Counted from the first letter of the stretch, positions 48,230 through 56,881 are shown. The stretch: 64,000 bases of DNA from Methylocella sp. (GCA_037200525.1 JBBCGG010000001.1:4518501-4582500); one strand, 5' to 3'. Made by a program: numbers and translations. Notes: generated from the sequence alone by a model not told the origin.

Positions 48230-49540
48230 ATGCGCCCTGCGCTACTTCTGACCGCAGGTCTCTTGATCGTCGTGGCGGCCCTCGCCGCGGCGGTCTATTT
48301 CTGGTCGCCGCAAGCAAACCTCCGCGTAACGACCGGTCCACCCGGCAGCACGGCCTATCGCTTCATCACGGCCTTCGCTTCGGTGACCGAGGCAAATCAT
48401 CCGCGGATCCACATTAAACTCGTCCAAGTCGCCGATTTGGCGGCGAGCGCTAAGGCGATCGAAGATCACGCCACGGACCTCGGCATCGTGCGCAGCGACG
48501 CTGTGATCCCCGCCAACGGCGAGACCATCGCCATTCTGCGCCGGGATGTCGTCGCTTTCGTTGTGCCGGCCAAATCCCCAATCGACAAAATCCCAAGCAT
48601 CACCGGCAAGACCATCGGCATCCCTCAAGGGCCCTTGCAAACTTACAACGAGCAGACCCTCGATTCGATCTTGAGCTATTACAATATTCCGGCGAATTCG
48701 GTAAAACGGGTTTTCCTGCCGCTCGCTGAAATCGGGGCGGCAGTTCATGACAAGCATGTGGTGGCCGTTCTCGCCGTCGGTCCGATGGGGCCAGGCGAGG
48801 TCGTTGACGTTGTCGGCGCCATCAAGCTCGCGACCAAGCGCGCCCCGGACATCCTCGCCATCGACGAGGCGGTCGCCATCAACAAGCGTTTTCCTGGCCT
48901 CGAGTCGATCGACGTGCCCGCCGGTGCCTTCCAAGGGCGGCCGCCCATCCCCGATGATACGGTGACAACCCTCGCCATCACCTACCGCTTCGTCGCTCCA
49001 AACACGATGCTCGACGCCGTGGCTGGAGCGATTGCGCGATCCATTTTCAAGACCAAAGCCCAGCTGGTGGCCAAAACGCCGCTCGCCAGTCAGATCGAAG
49101 CACCCGACCCCGACGACAAGAACCCAGTCTTGCCGGTTCATCCGGGCGTCGCCGCCTATCTCAACAGTGGAGAGCAGAGCTTCTTCGATGAGTTCCAAAA
49201 ATATTTCTATCTGGGCGGCATGGCTCTAAGCATGGCCGGCTCTGCGGTCGCGCTCCTCGTCGGACGCCTCAATCGCAAGAAATCCGAAAGCGATCTACGG
49301 CAAATCGATCGCCTGATCGAGCTCGCCGACGAGGCTCTTGTGTCGCAAGCTTCCGAACTCAAAGCCTTGGAGGCGGAACTCAACGGGATTATTTCCTGGT
49401 TCGTCAAGAGACAAGCCAGCGGGACCGCCGACGCGACAGCATTTTCCATCGCCATCACACACGCCCAGCACTCCATCGAGAAACAACGCGAAGCGCTCCG
49501 GCAAGGGCAGATAGGCTCCATACCTCGAAAAGAACCGTGA
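48230..49540 (+). CDS. TAXI-family solute-binding protein with C-terminal membrane helix and coiled coil
   Basis: A 436-residue protein with an N-terminal membrane anchor or signal (ALLLTAGLLIVVAALAAAVYFW), a TAXI (TRAP-associated extracytoplasmic immunogenic) domain (LRVTTGPPGSTAYRFITAF...DLGIVRSDAV...GKTIGIPQGPLQTY), a second membrane helix at about 326-345 (YLGGMALSMAGSAVALLVG) and a 91-residue probably cytoplasmic tail with helical RLIELADEALVSQASELKALEAEL. No TRAP permease is encoded beside it. The topology suggests ligand sensing or docking rather than simple uptake; that is inference. Confidence 0.75.
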   Translation: MRPALLLTAGLLIVVAALAAAVYFWSPQANLRVTTGPPGSTAYRFITAFASVTEANHPRIHIKLVQVADLAASAKAIEDHATDLGIVRSDAVIPANGETIAILRRDVVAFVVPAKSPIDKIPSITGKTIGIPQGPLQTYNEQTLDSILSYYNIPANSVKRVFLPLAEIGAAVHDKHVVAVLAVGPMGPGEVVDVVGAIKLATKRAPDILAIDEAVAINKRFPGLESIDVPAGAFQGRPPIPDDTVTTLAITYRFVAPNTMLDAVAGAIARSIFKTKAQLVAKTPLASQIEAPDPDDKNPVLPVHPGVAAYLNSGEQSFFDEFQKYFYLGGMALSMAGSAVALLVGRLNRKKSESDLRQIDRLIELADEALVSQASELKALEAELNGIISWFVKRQASGTADATAFSIAITHAQHSIEKQREALRQGQIGSIPRKEP

Positions 49541-49856
49541 AAAGGTTTTGTTTCAAAATTTGCAGGAGGCGCGCATTGAACAAGTGGCTCGGAGCGATCA
49601 GACCGCGATTCGCGAATAATGATGCATGTCGTTGGCCGGGACTTGATCCTCGCGGATTATCGCAAAGACGAATCGCGTGGAATGACTGCTTACGTCACCG
49701 ACATCATTCAGGCGGCTTGAGCGAATGACCGCTTTCTACCCGTTATGGTTGAAAACACCCCCGACATGATGTCCGCCTTCGAGGAACGGCCAACTTCGGC
49801 GGAGCGGCCGACATGGGCCCGAAGCGGCTGTTCATCCGCGCGCTGAAGGCCATATT
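49541..49856. other. Gap between TAXI gene and portal remnant
   Basis: No intact gene. A plus-strand piece near 49785-49870 reads ANFGGAADMGPKRLFIRALKAIFHELT, which looks like a coding fragment that I cannot place. The region probably contains deletion scars of the prophage. Confidence 0.35.
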
Positions 49857-50810
49857 TCATGAACTGACATTCGGTTGCCCACCGTTGGGCGTTTCTCTCT
49901 CGTCTGGGCCATGCGTCGGGACGTTGTCCGCGCCGGGCGTATCGCCTTCGCCGGCGGCTGGATGCCCTGCGCCATCGGGCGCAGTGCCGGTGGCATCAGA
50001 ACCCAGGGCGGCCATGTTGAGCGGCGGATAGACTTCGTCTCCGCCCTCGACCGGCGGAAGATTCTCGCCGGCGCGCACTTCGTTTGGCGAAAGAAAGCCG
50101 GTCAGCATGCCGACGCGGACGGAATTGTAGCGGGTCGTGATGTCCGCGCGCAGGAGTACCGTCTCGTCCATGTCGATCTCGAGGCTTTCGTCGGAGACGC
50201 CGATGGAATCGCGCGCGACGCCGATCGTCGAAAGCGCCATAAGCGCGTTCAAGCTCAGGCCGCGCAGATGAAAAATATCCTCCGAGGCGATCGAGGACGG
50301 AAACTCGCGCAGCATGGCGATTTGCCAGAGGCCGAGCCGATTGACGTTGTAGAAGATCTGGCCGTCGAAGCCCTCTAGTACGAGAACGACGTCCGGATTG
50401 ACCGGAATGAGCTCGGAAATTACGCCGCGCCCGTCGCGCTTGATCGCCGCATAGGCATTGCCGCGTAGAAGACAGGCGGCGTTCATTTGCTCCATAAACT
50501 CAAACCAGGTCTGAACCCGGTTGGGACGGCGAAAGACCTTGCACAGCGGGTGCGTGGTGTTTTGCACGCGAGAGCCGTCGGACTGACGCCTGAACAGCCG
50601 CGGCGTGCAGCGCGCGGTATCCTGGCTGCGGATGGTGACGCAGGCGTAGACGGTCGACACCGCCATCGCCGTGCCCTGGCTGATGTTCAGCCCCGTAGTT
50701 GACGGCGTCGAGCCCAATGTTGGCAGATATCCCATCGCTGGAAGCGCGGCGCCGACGCCAGCTTTCTCTTTTGGCGCGAAGGCCTGACGGATGCGGGAGA
50801 CGAGGCTCAT
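49857..50810 (-). pseudogene. HK97-type phage portal protein, internally deleted (copy 1)
   Basis: The frame is open for 317 residues and begins like HK97-family portals (MSLVSRIRQAFAPKEK, then GTAMAVSTVYACVTIRSQDTA, KVFRRPNRVQTWFEFMEQM, GNAYAAIKRD). At residue about 204 (GVARDSIG) it jumps to VSDESLEIDMDETVLLRADITTRYNSVRVGMLTGFLSPNEVRAGENLPP, which in full portals lies about 100 or more residues later. The central part of the protein is therefore missing, by a deletion that kept the frame. No terminase or capsid gene flanks it, so it is a relic although still translatable. Confidence 0.75.
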
Positions 50811-50891
50811 GCTTTTCTGCAGCGGCCTTCAAAAGTCGCGATAATCTCGCTCGAAATTTCGCTAGAGGTGATCTGAATCCGTTCGTACGCA

Positions 50892-51059
50892 GTGCTTGGA
50901 CGCGACGTCTTCCGCTCCTTCGCCTCTCTCCAGGAAGCCATTAACCGCTTCTTCGCCGAGGCCAATACCGAGCCAAAGCCCTTCCATTGAGCCAAGGACC
51001 CGGACACCATCATCTCCGCCGTCAGACGCTGGCGCCAAGTGTTGGACTACTCGGGATAA
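50892..51059 (+). pseudogene. IS630-family transposase, 3' remnant
   Basis: Fifty-five codons match the end of IS630 transposases: DVFRSFASLQEAINRFFAEANTEPKPFH, then AKDPDTIISAVRRWRQVLDYSG. The expected Trp codon between the two parts is TGA (50988-50990). The rest of the gene is absent. Its 3' end overlaps the end of the aspartoacylase-family gene on the other strand by 13 bp. Confidence 0.72.
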
Positions 51060-52252
51060 GTCTCACCGCCGTCTGGCGTCGCCTTATGGAAAAGAATGAA
51101 TGCCAGAGGGTTGCCGGGCTCGGACATCGCGTCGCTACGCTGGCCTGTGACCTCTCCGGCAACGCTGCTTGTATATTCCGCAACCACTTCGCCGAAAGTG
51201 TCGCGCTGGATGGCCACCTTCTGCCCGGCTTCGACCTTGTCATTGAGCTTGACCAGATGCTCGACGAGCCCGCCCTGGGTCGCAAGGATCGGCAGCGCGC
51301 TGTTGCCGATAAAGATACCTACGTCCTTGCCTGTGCGCCCCATTGGCCCGGCAAGGATGCCGTGATGCTTGAGGACGTTCATTGTGCCTTCCACGAACAG
51401 CGAGATCATCTCAAGGTTCAGGACACGCGCAGCGCCGATCTCCGGCGTGAAAGATGGGATGCCCACGTCGCCAAACGCATTATGCAGGACGCCGGGATAC
51501 ACGTGATTGTCGAAGATCTGGCCGACAGGGTAGAGTTCCGCCATCGCCCTGATCTCCGGCACATCCATGCCGGCGATATTGAATGCGGTGACATCGAATC
51601 CGGTTGTCCCGGTATGGAAGTCGATCGCGGCGTCGGCGTTCGGCCGCAGCAGCCGGTTGAACAGGAGCCCGGCATGTCGGCTGGGCGCGGCGGCGCCGTT
51701 CTCGTTTCCCGGCCATTCCCGATTCATGTCGATCAGATCAATGCCTCTGCCCGAATTGGGCCATCTGCGCTGCATGCTTTCCATGGCCGGGCGGGACACG
51801 TCCGTGACCGCCATCACCGTGCCCGACATCTCCGCGGGATCGAGCTGGTTCATCACGGTCTGGACCGTATGCACGGAACTCATCTCGTCGCCGTGCACGC
51901 CGCTGACCAGAACGACGCGCTTGCCCGGCTTTGCCCCCTTAGCAACCGTCACGGACACATACCAGTACTGTCCGGTGGGCATCTGAACGCCCCGAAAATA
52001 CAAAAAGTGCTTCCGCCCGGGCTCCAGGTCGTTGACGTCGAGCGCGCTGACGACCTTTTTCCCCTGGATTGCGTCGCCGGTGTAGACCGTTGCTGATGGC
52101 GCACCCGGCGCCGGGCTGACAGAAGAAGTCGCTGAGTTCTGGGCGTTCGCAGAACCGGCATTGACCACGAGAGCAGCCGATACGCCGACCGTTGCAACTG
52201 ATGTGATCATGAAGTCGCGGCGATCGAAGCGTTCTTTTGGCTTGTTTGACAT
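51047..52252 (-). CDS. Succinylglutamate desuccinylase/aspartoacylase-family protein, Tat-exported
   Basis: M14-type zinc hydrolase-like protein of 401 residues from the ATG at 52250-52252 (MSNKPKERFDRRDFMITSVATVG), a twin-arginine signal. The core has the zinc site HGDEMSSVHTVQ (H and E), DMNREWPGNENG and DFHTGTTGFDVTAFNI with the third ligand His. The C-terminal domain (NDKVEAGQKVAIQRDTFGEVVAEYTS) is the usual beta domain. Substrate unknown; an amidohydrolase of N-acyl compounds is likely. The last residues come from IS630-derived DNA, so its natural C-terminus may have been replaced. Confidence 0.8.
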   Translation of the reverse strand: MSNKPKERFDRRDFMITSVATVGVSAALVVNAGSANAQNSATSSVSPAPGAPSATVYTGDAIQGKKVVSALDVNDLEPGRKHFLYFRGVQMPTGQYWYVSVTVAKGAKPGKRVVLVSGVHGDEMSSVHTVQTVMNQLDPAEMSGTVMAVTDVSRPAMESMQRRWPNSGRGIDLIDMNREWPGNENGAAAPSRHAGLLFNRLLRPNADAAIDFHTGTTGFDVTAFNIAGMDVPEIRAMAELYPVGQIFDNHVYPGVLHNAFGDVGIPSFTPEIGAARVLNLEMISLFVEGTMNVLKHHGILAGPMGRTGKDVGIFIGNSALPILATQGGLVEHLVKLNDKVEAGQKVAIQRDTFGEVVAEYTSSVAGEVTGQRSDAMSEPGNPLAFILFHKATPDGGETYPE

Positions 52253-52592
52253 GATCGAGGTCCATACCGTGTAAAAAACGACGTTTCGGACGCCAGCATA
52301 CACGTCGATTGTAAATTGCTCATCTTCATGCGTGAGCGCCGACCTCGCGGCTTGCGACTTTGCTGCGTCGTTCGGCAATGCCCATAGAGGGCGCGAGTAT
52401 GATCGAGATTTACAGGAGGCGGCAAGACGGGAAGGCCTCAAAATCTTCCTTGTCAGATGGCCCAGTCAATTCAGATCACCAATAGCTCAAGAACTCTCGA
52501 AAGGCTAGCAACCCGCTACGATAAAACTCCTACGAGCTATCTCGGGTTCGTCCAAATTGCCTCTATTCGGATTTGGATCTCAACCATCCTGC

Positions 52593-52748
52593 TCATTGCA
52601 GGACCAACCAGACGATGACGAGCATCCAGCCAATGCCAAAGATTCGGATTCCCCAGAAGGCAATGCGCTCGCTCAGATCCGATGCCAAAAGAAGCGAAAC
52701 GAAGGATACCACGAAAAAGATCGCAACCGTATTATCATCAACGCTCAT
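52593..52748 (-). CDS. Small two-helix membrane protein
   Basis: From the ATG at 52746-52748 it has 51 residues: MSVDDNTVAIFFVVSFVSLLLASDLSERIAFWGIRIFGIGWMLVIVWLVLQ, with two membrane helices and a short charged turn. In outline it resembles the small membrane protein encoded at 53271-53486 (same two-helix form, similar ending IGxxLxxVWLxLx). An upstream ATG would add ten residues. Unknown function; phage or mobile-element origin is likely. Confidence 0.45.
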   Translation of the reverse strand: MSVDDNTVAIFFVVSFVSLLLASDLSERIAFWGIRIFGIGWMLVIVWLVLQ

Positions 52749-53010
52749 CTCTACTTCCGAAATCAGGTCGTGTAGCACCCGCCATCGAGCAACGATTTTG
52801 CGACTGGCGTACGCGTACAGGCATGGTGGCTGTCCTCAAATGCTTTGACCTCTGCCGCGCGTTACGAATTCGAAGCTAGAGAGAAAACGTGGCTCCGGCG
52901 CGGGCACAGTCTTTTGTCGCTGGCACTTAAAATCCTAATGGCGACAAATTTGTTTCCATCTGGAGAAAAATGGTTTCCGACGTAACAATCCGGACATTGG
53001 GTATTGGGGG

Positions 53011-53274
53011 TCACCGGCGCGCCCTATCGATCATAGCGCGCCATACGATATTAGGCGACGTATAGGAAACCGACGCCAAGGCCTCATAGCCTGCGGTAAT
53101 CATTTCATCTGTCGGCTCGCTCATAGCATCAATCGCGGCGAGCGCGTCGTCAGCATAATCCTCCCATTGCTTGCCGCTGATCGCACCGTCGAGCATGTTG
53201 TATCGCGGCGCATCCGGATCCACGCCGTCTTTGCGACAAAGGGCGCGCGCCACTCGTTCTACCATTTTGTTCAT
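53011..53274 (-). CDS. Small phage-type hypothetical protein
   Basis: An 87-residue soluble acidic protein starting MNKMVERVARALCRKDGVDPDAPRYN, with DYADDALAAIDAMSEPTDEMITAGYEALA. Proteins with this pattern are common in prophages of alphaproteobacteria but have no known role. Its ATG overlaps the stop of the preceding small membrane protein (ATGA), so the pair is translationally coupled. Confidence 0.55.
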   Translation of the reverse strand: MNKMVERVARALCRKDGVDPDAPRYNMLDGAISGKQWEDYADDALAAIDAMSEPTDEMITAGYEALASVSYTSPNIVWRAMIDRARR

Positions 53275-53486
53275 CGGAGAATTCCAAGCCACACCATCGC
53301 CAGCAGACATCCGATCGCAATAATTCCGATTGCAAAAATAGCAAATCGCTCGTGCCGGTCCCGGCCGAAAACAACCAGACTCAAAGCGATCATTGAAATA
53401 GCGCCGATCATGAGGATGGCAATAGCGCTGTGCTCTGGTTCCAAAATGACTCGCCCCGAATTGAACCCGGAAATTTCTTCCGACAT
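53271..53486 (-). CDS. Small two-helix membrane protein, coupled to next gene
   Basis: From the ATG at 53484-53486 it has 71 residues (MSEEISGFNSGRVILEPEHS), with helices IAILMIGAISMIALSLVVFG and FAIFAIGIIAIGCLLAMVWLGIL separated by a basic RDRHER turn. The stop overlaps the start of the 87-residue gene. Function unknown. Confidence 0.5.
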   Translation of the reverse strand: MSEEISGFNSGRVILEPEHSAIAILMIGAISMIALSLVVFGRDRHERFAIFAIGIIAIGCLLAMVWLGILR

Positions 53487-53809
53487 CCTTTTCGAATAAA
53501 TGCGCAACCCTGGGTGTGGGGATTGCCACAAATCGACCGTACGAAGCGCATCGCTGAGTCTTGCGGGCTCTCCTGCACCGTACCGCTCACGGCGGACGCT
53601 TGCCGTTTCTGGCCACTTTGCGGCTCTGTTTGGCGTGGATTGAATCCGAATCCCCGTCGCGCCCGAATGGGATCACGCCTGCGGAGGCATCCGCCGCGGC
53701 GCGCCTGTGTTGTGCAACCAGTACACGCGGGTCGCTCGATTAAGATAATAAGCCGCGGCGCCGCGCGAATTGCAGTTTGAGCTTTCAGTCAAAGGCGCCA
53801 CGCTCGCCA
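53487..53809. other. Gap before the second portal remnant
   Basis: No gene with credible start or family. Open frames on both strands are Arg/Pro-rich shadows. Sequence upstream of the portal ATG here differs from that upstream of copy 1, so homology between the two copies begins exactly at the start codon. Confidence 0.4.
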
Positions 53810-54215
53810 ATGAGCCTCATCTCCCGCATCCGACAGACCTTCGCGCCAAAAGAGAAAGGCGTCGGCGCCACGCTCCCGGCCATGGGATATCTGCCGACGC
53901 TGGGCTCGACGCCCTCGACGACGGGGCTGAACATCGCCAGGGCACGGCGATGGCGGTGTCGACCGTCTTTGCCTGCGTTACCATCCGCTCGCAGGATACC
54001 CGCCCGTTGCACGCTGCGCCTGTTCAGGCGTCAGTCCGACGGCTCAAGTGCAAAATACGACGCACCCGCTGTGCAAAGTCTTTCGCCGACCGAAACGAGT
54101 TCAGAATTGGTTCGAATTCATGGAGCAAATGAACGCCGCCTATCTTCTGCGCGGCAATGCGTGTGCGGCCATCAAGCGCGACGTAATTCCGAGATGATTC
54201 CGATCAATCCGGACC
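53810..54215 (+). pseudogene. HK97-type phage portal protein, frameshifted remnant (copy 2)
   Basis: Begins MSLISRIRQTFAPKEKGVGATLPAMGYLPTLGSTPSTTGLNI, very close to copy 1 at 50810. One base is missing at about 53934 (AACATCGCC where copy 1 has AACATCAGCC), which throws the frame; the later parts (MAVSTVFACVTIRSQDT; EMIPINPD) are legible in other frames. Only the N-terminal third remains before unrelated sequence and an IS element. It lies in opposite orientation to copy 1. Confidence 0.75.
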
Positions 54216-54315
54216 GATGCGCGCTACGTCCGACGATGAGGAAACGAAGAACATCCGCACGCTGCCGAATGAAAGTGGGTGAGATAGCTCGGCATTGGGG
54301 CCTTGTCGGACCGAG

Positions 54316-55155
54316 CTAGGCTCAGGACTCATTGATTGAGATAGAAGAGGACGGCGGCTGCGATGCAGATGGCGGAGAAGAAGGTGTGGGCGCATCGATC
54401 ATAGCGGGTTGCGATGCGCCGCCAGTCCTTGAGCTTGGCGAACATGTTCTCGATTTTGTGACGCTGGCGGTAGAGCGTCTTGTCATAGGCAATGGGAAGC
54501 TTGCGGCTTCTGGTTGGCGGGATGCAGGGCTCGACGCCCCTGGCCTTCAGCGCGGCGCGGAACCAGTTGCTGTCGTAGCCCCTGTCGGCGATCAACATTG
54601 AAGCGGGCGGTAAAGCCTTGAGCATCAGCCGCGCGCCCTTGTGGTCGCTCATCTGGCCCTCCGAGAGCAACATGACGAGGGGCTTGCCGGCGCCGTCGCA
54701 AACGACGTGGAGCTTCGAGTTCAGTCCGCCTTTCGTGCGCCCGATACGGCGGGGAAGAGCCCCTTTTTGAGCAGGCTCGCCGCTGTGCGATGCGCCTTCA
54801 GATGCGTGGCGTCGATCATGATGCGCTCGGGCTTTGGACCTTCGCCAGCGAGCGCGGCGAATATGCGGTCGAAGACGCCGAGCCGGCTCCAGCGGATGAA
54901 GCGATTGTAAAGCGTCTTGTGCGGCCCGTAATCCTTGGGCGCATCTTTCCATTGCAGGCCGTTGCGGATCACATAGACGATTCCGCTGACCACCCGACGG
55001 TCGTCAACCCGCGGAACGCCATGCGACAGAGGAAAATGCGGCGCAAGCCGCGCCATCTGCCGCTCGCCCAACAAAAACAAATCACTCATCCCAGCCTCCC
55101 CATGCGGAGACCAGGAATCACATCTCAGGCAAATTTAATAGGTCCTGAGCCTAGC
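54316..55155 (-). mobile_element. IS5-family (IS427-type) insertion sequence, second element
   Basis: About 840 bp with inverted repeats CTAGGCTCAGGAC(T/C)(C/T)ATT at both ends and a CTAG at each junction. It is related to, but clearly different in sequence from, the element at 39969-40812. Complete. Confidence 0.88.
54329..55089 (-). CDS. IS5/IS427-type transposase, made by -1 frameshifting
   Basis: First frame 54721-55089 (MSDLFLLGERQMARLAPHFPLSHGVPRVDDRRVVSGIVYVIRNGLQWKDAP...ERIMIDATHLKAHRTAASLLKKG). Second frame down to 54329 (ALPRRIGRTKGGLNSKLHVVCD, LIADRGYDSNWFR, HKIENMFAKLKDWRRIATRYDRCAHTF). The frames join at a CAAAAAGGGG run near 54759-54768 by slipping back one base, giving LLKKGALPRRIGRTKGG as in intact relatives. 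Catalytic D, D and E are all present. Confidence 0.87.
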
Positions 55156-55179
55156 TCTCGCGGCCAGTGGAATTTAATT

Positions 55180-55581
55180 CTAAGGGGCGAGGGCATCGAT
55201 GATGCGACACTCAGCGATCGTCCCGCGGCTGCACTGGCCAATCAGCGAAGCAAGGCCGCGGTGTAAGGCCTTGAGGTCAGCGATCTTGCGCTCGACCTCT
55301 CGGAGGTGCTCGCGGGCTATGCAATCGACGGCCTCACAAGGGCGGTCCTTCTGATCGGAAAGGCTGAGCAGATCTCGTATCTGCGCAAGCGAAAAACCAA
55401 GGTCGCGAGCGCGGCGGATGAAGCTCAGCCGACCGAGGTGCAATGAGTTGTATCTTCGGTAGTTGCTCGCTGTGCGTGCAGGCGCCGGCAGCAGATCGAT
55501 CCGTTCATAGTACCGGATTGTCTCAACTTTAGTGCCCGCGCTCCTCGCGAGATCGCCGATCAATAGAACTTCCATCATCAT
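55180..55581 (-). CDS. MerR-family metal-responsive regulator (CadR/PbrR/ZntR-like)
   Basis: A 133-residue regulator with the winged-helix N-terminus (LLIGDLARSAGTKVETIRYYERIDLL...NYRRYNSLHLGRLSFIRRARDLGFSLAQIRDLL), a dimerisation helix, and metal-site cysteines C82, C87, C117 and C125 (RPCEAVDC; QCSRGTIAECRIIDAL). Three successive ATGs lie at 55573-55581; the first is used. They are next to the operator, so the message must have a very short leader. It faces the cation transporter gene and should activate it when Zn, Cd or Pb is high. Specificity is inferred. Confidence 0.87.
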   Translation of the reverse strand: MMMEVLLIGDLARSAGTKVETIRYYERIDLLPAPARTASNYRRYNSLHLGRLSFIRRARDLGFSLAQIRDLLSLSDQKDRPCEAVDCIAREHLREVERKIADLKALHRGLASLIGQCSRGTIAECRIIDALAP

Positions 55582-55582
55582 C

Positions 55583-55613
55583 TTGACCCTATACGGACTA
55601 CAGGGTGTACGTA
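55583..55613 (+). promoter_or_regulatory. MerR-type divergent promoter/operator
   Basis: TTGACC (55583-55588), a 19-base spacer and TACGTA (55608-55613). Over-long spacing is the hallmark of MerR-controlled promoters. A dyad ACCCTATACGGACTACAGGGT-like element (55586-55606, arms ACCCT and AGGGT) fills the spacer and closely resembles CadR/PbrR sites. It drives the transporter gene at 55658. Confidence 0.8.
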
Positions 55614-55657
55614 GCGTGTCGTTGGCGAATCGCAAATTCCTGCCGAAGGGGTCCTTA

Positions 55658-56311
55658 ATGGCTGGCTGCTGCCACGACGAACGCTGCTCTAAAGACGCAA
55701 TTTTGAACAGCCCCGCTTGGCGCCGGGCGCTTTGGATCGCACTCGCGATCAACGCCGGGATGTTTGCGGCTGAGGTCGCCGCCGGCATCGCCGCAGGTTC
55801 GGCATCGCTGCAGGCGGACGCGCTCGATTTCCTGGGTGACGCAGCAAACTACGCCATAAGCTTGAGTGTAGCTGGCCTTGGCCTTGGATGGCGAGCGCGC
55901 GCCGCACTTTTGAAAGGTTGGGGTCTAATCCTGCTTGGCCTATGGGTAATCGGCTCGACCGTCTGGCATGTCCACACGGGCACGCTGCCTCGCGCCGAGG
56001 TAATGGGCGTAGTCGGCTTCCTGGCGCTCACCGCTAACGCGGGCGTCGCCTTGATGCTGTACCAATTTCGGAGCGGCGATGCGAGCATGCGCTCAGTGTG
56101 GATCTGCTCTCGCAATGATGCGATCGGCAACCTCGCCGTGCTCGCTGCCGCAGCTGGAGTATTAGGCACACGCACCGGATGGCCCGACGTAATCGTAGCT
56201 GCCCTTATGGCAAGCCTGAGTATAAGCGGCGGATGGCATATTGTGCGAAAGGCGCGCGGCGAACTGCAAATTGGAAAGCCTCTCCACGGCGTTAAACCCC
56301 CCGCGGAGTAA
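55658..56311 (+). CDS. Cation diffusion facilitator-type metal efflux transporter
   Basis: A 217-residue membrane protein. A metal-binding N-terminus (MAGCCHDERCSKD) is followed by about six helices. The metal site helix is LQADALDFLGDAANYAISL (first D pair), and the second is SVWICSRNDAIGNLAVLAAAAGVL (replacing the usual HxxxD with RNDxxxN-type). There is almost no C-terminal cytoplasmic domain. It is divergent from the MerR gene and under the MerR-type promoter, so it probably exports Zn/Cd or a related ion. The ATG at 55658 gives the cysteine-rich start seen in relatives. Confidence 0.83.
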   Translation: MAGCCHDERCSKDAILNSPAWRRALWIALAINAGMFAAEVAAGIAAGSASLQADALDFLGDAANYAISLSVAGLGLGWRARAALLKGWGLILLGLWVIGSTVWHVHTGTLPRAEVMGVVGFLALTANAGVALMLYQFRSGDASMRSVWICSRNDAIGNLAVLAAAAGVLGTRTGWPDVIVAALMASLSISGGWHIVRKARGELQIGKPLHGVKPPAE

Positions 56312-56661
56312 AAGGTCAGCGCGGCGATCGAGCTTCTCTTGGGATCCATCGAACTCGGTCATTTTTTGGACTCGCATGACGCTCGCCAATGCGGATAACC
56401 CCAATATTCCTGGGCAGGGATTTGACCTTCCCGGCAACCTCGCCTCGCCGAGCATTCAGCTCGACAGCGCTCACCGCCTCACCCGGCTTACCGTCACGCC
56501 GCATCTCTCGAACGCCACTACGGACACCGCCGTCATCTTCCCAGCTGGGGTATTTGCCCGCTTCGACACGCTTGAAGCGCCGGTCGGCTAGAGCATTGTT
56601 CCGTGCAAAAAGAAAAAGGCGGGACTGATTCCCGCCTCTTACACCGTCGCTTGCTGCGATC
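56312..56661. other. Gap with terminator and a doubtful short frame
   Basis: A plus-strand frame 56378-56590 (MTLANADNPNIPGQGFDLPGNLA...) has no ribosome binding site and no recognised motif. A copy of the dispersed CTAGAGCAT motif lies at 56588-56596, followed by the terminator of the leftward secreted protein. Confidence 0.4.
56603..56637 (-). terminator. Rho-independent terminator of the small secreted protein gene
   Basis: Stem AGGCGGGA (56617-56624) pairs with TCCCGCCT (56630-56637) around a 5-base loop; on the minus strand it is followed by TTTTCTTTTTG. It lies about 25 bp beyond the stop at 56662. Confidence 0.85.
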
Positions 56662-56877
56662 TTAATAGATCTCAAACGGACCCCGCGCCGGGCGCAACTG
56701 CTCAACCGCGCTGTGTGACGTATTCTGCATCTCGGCGCCGACAGAGCGGCCCATAACGATGCTCTCTTCTTGTGCATATTGCCGATCGTAAGAATACGGG
56801 CTCGCCTGCTTTGCTTCTGCGAAACTGGCGGAGCCGGCAACGAGGGCGGCGACAAACAAGAGCTTGGAGATGTTCAT
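56662..56877 (-). CDS. Small secreted protein of unknown function
   Basis: A 71-residue protein with a clear signal peptide (MNISKLLFVAALVAGSASFAEA). The mature part (KQASPYSYDRQYAQEESIVMGRSVGAEMQNTSHSAVEQLRPARGPFEIY) is polar and Tyr/Gln-rich, without cysteines. A strong terminator follows, supporting a real transcription unit. Similar short exported proteins are frequent in Hyphomicrobiales; no function is known to me. Confidence 0.6.
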   Translation of the reverse strand: MNISKLLFVAALVAGSASFAEAKQASPYSYDRQYAQEESIVMGRSVGAEMQNTSHSAVEQLRPARGPFEIY

Positions 56878-56881
56878 GATT

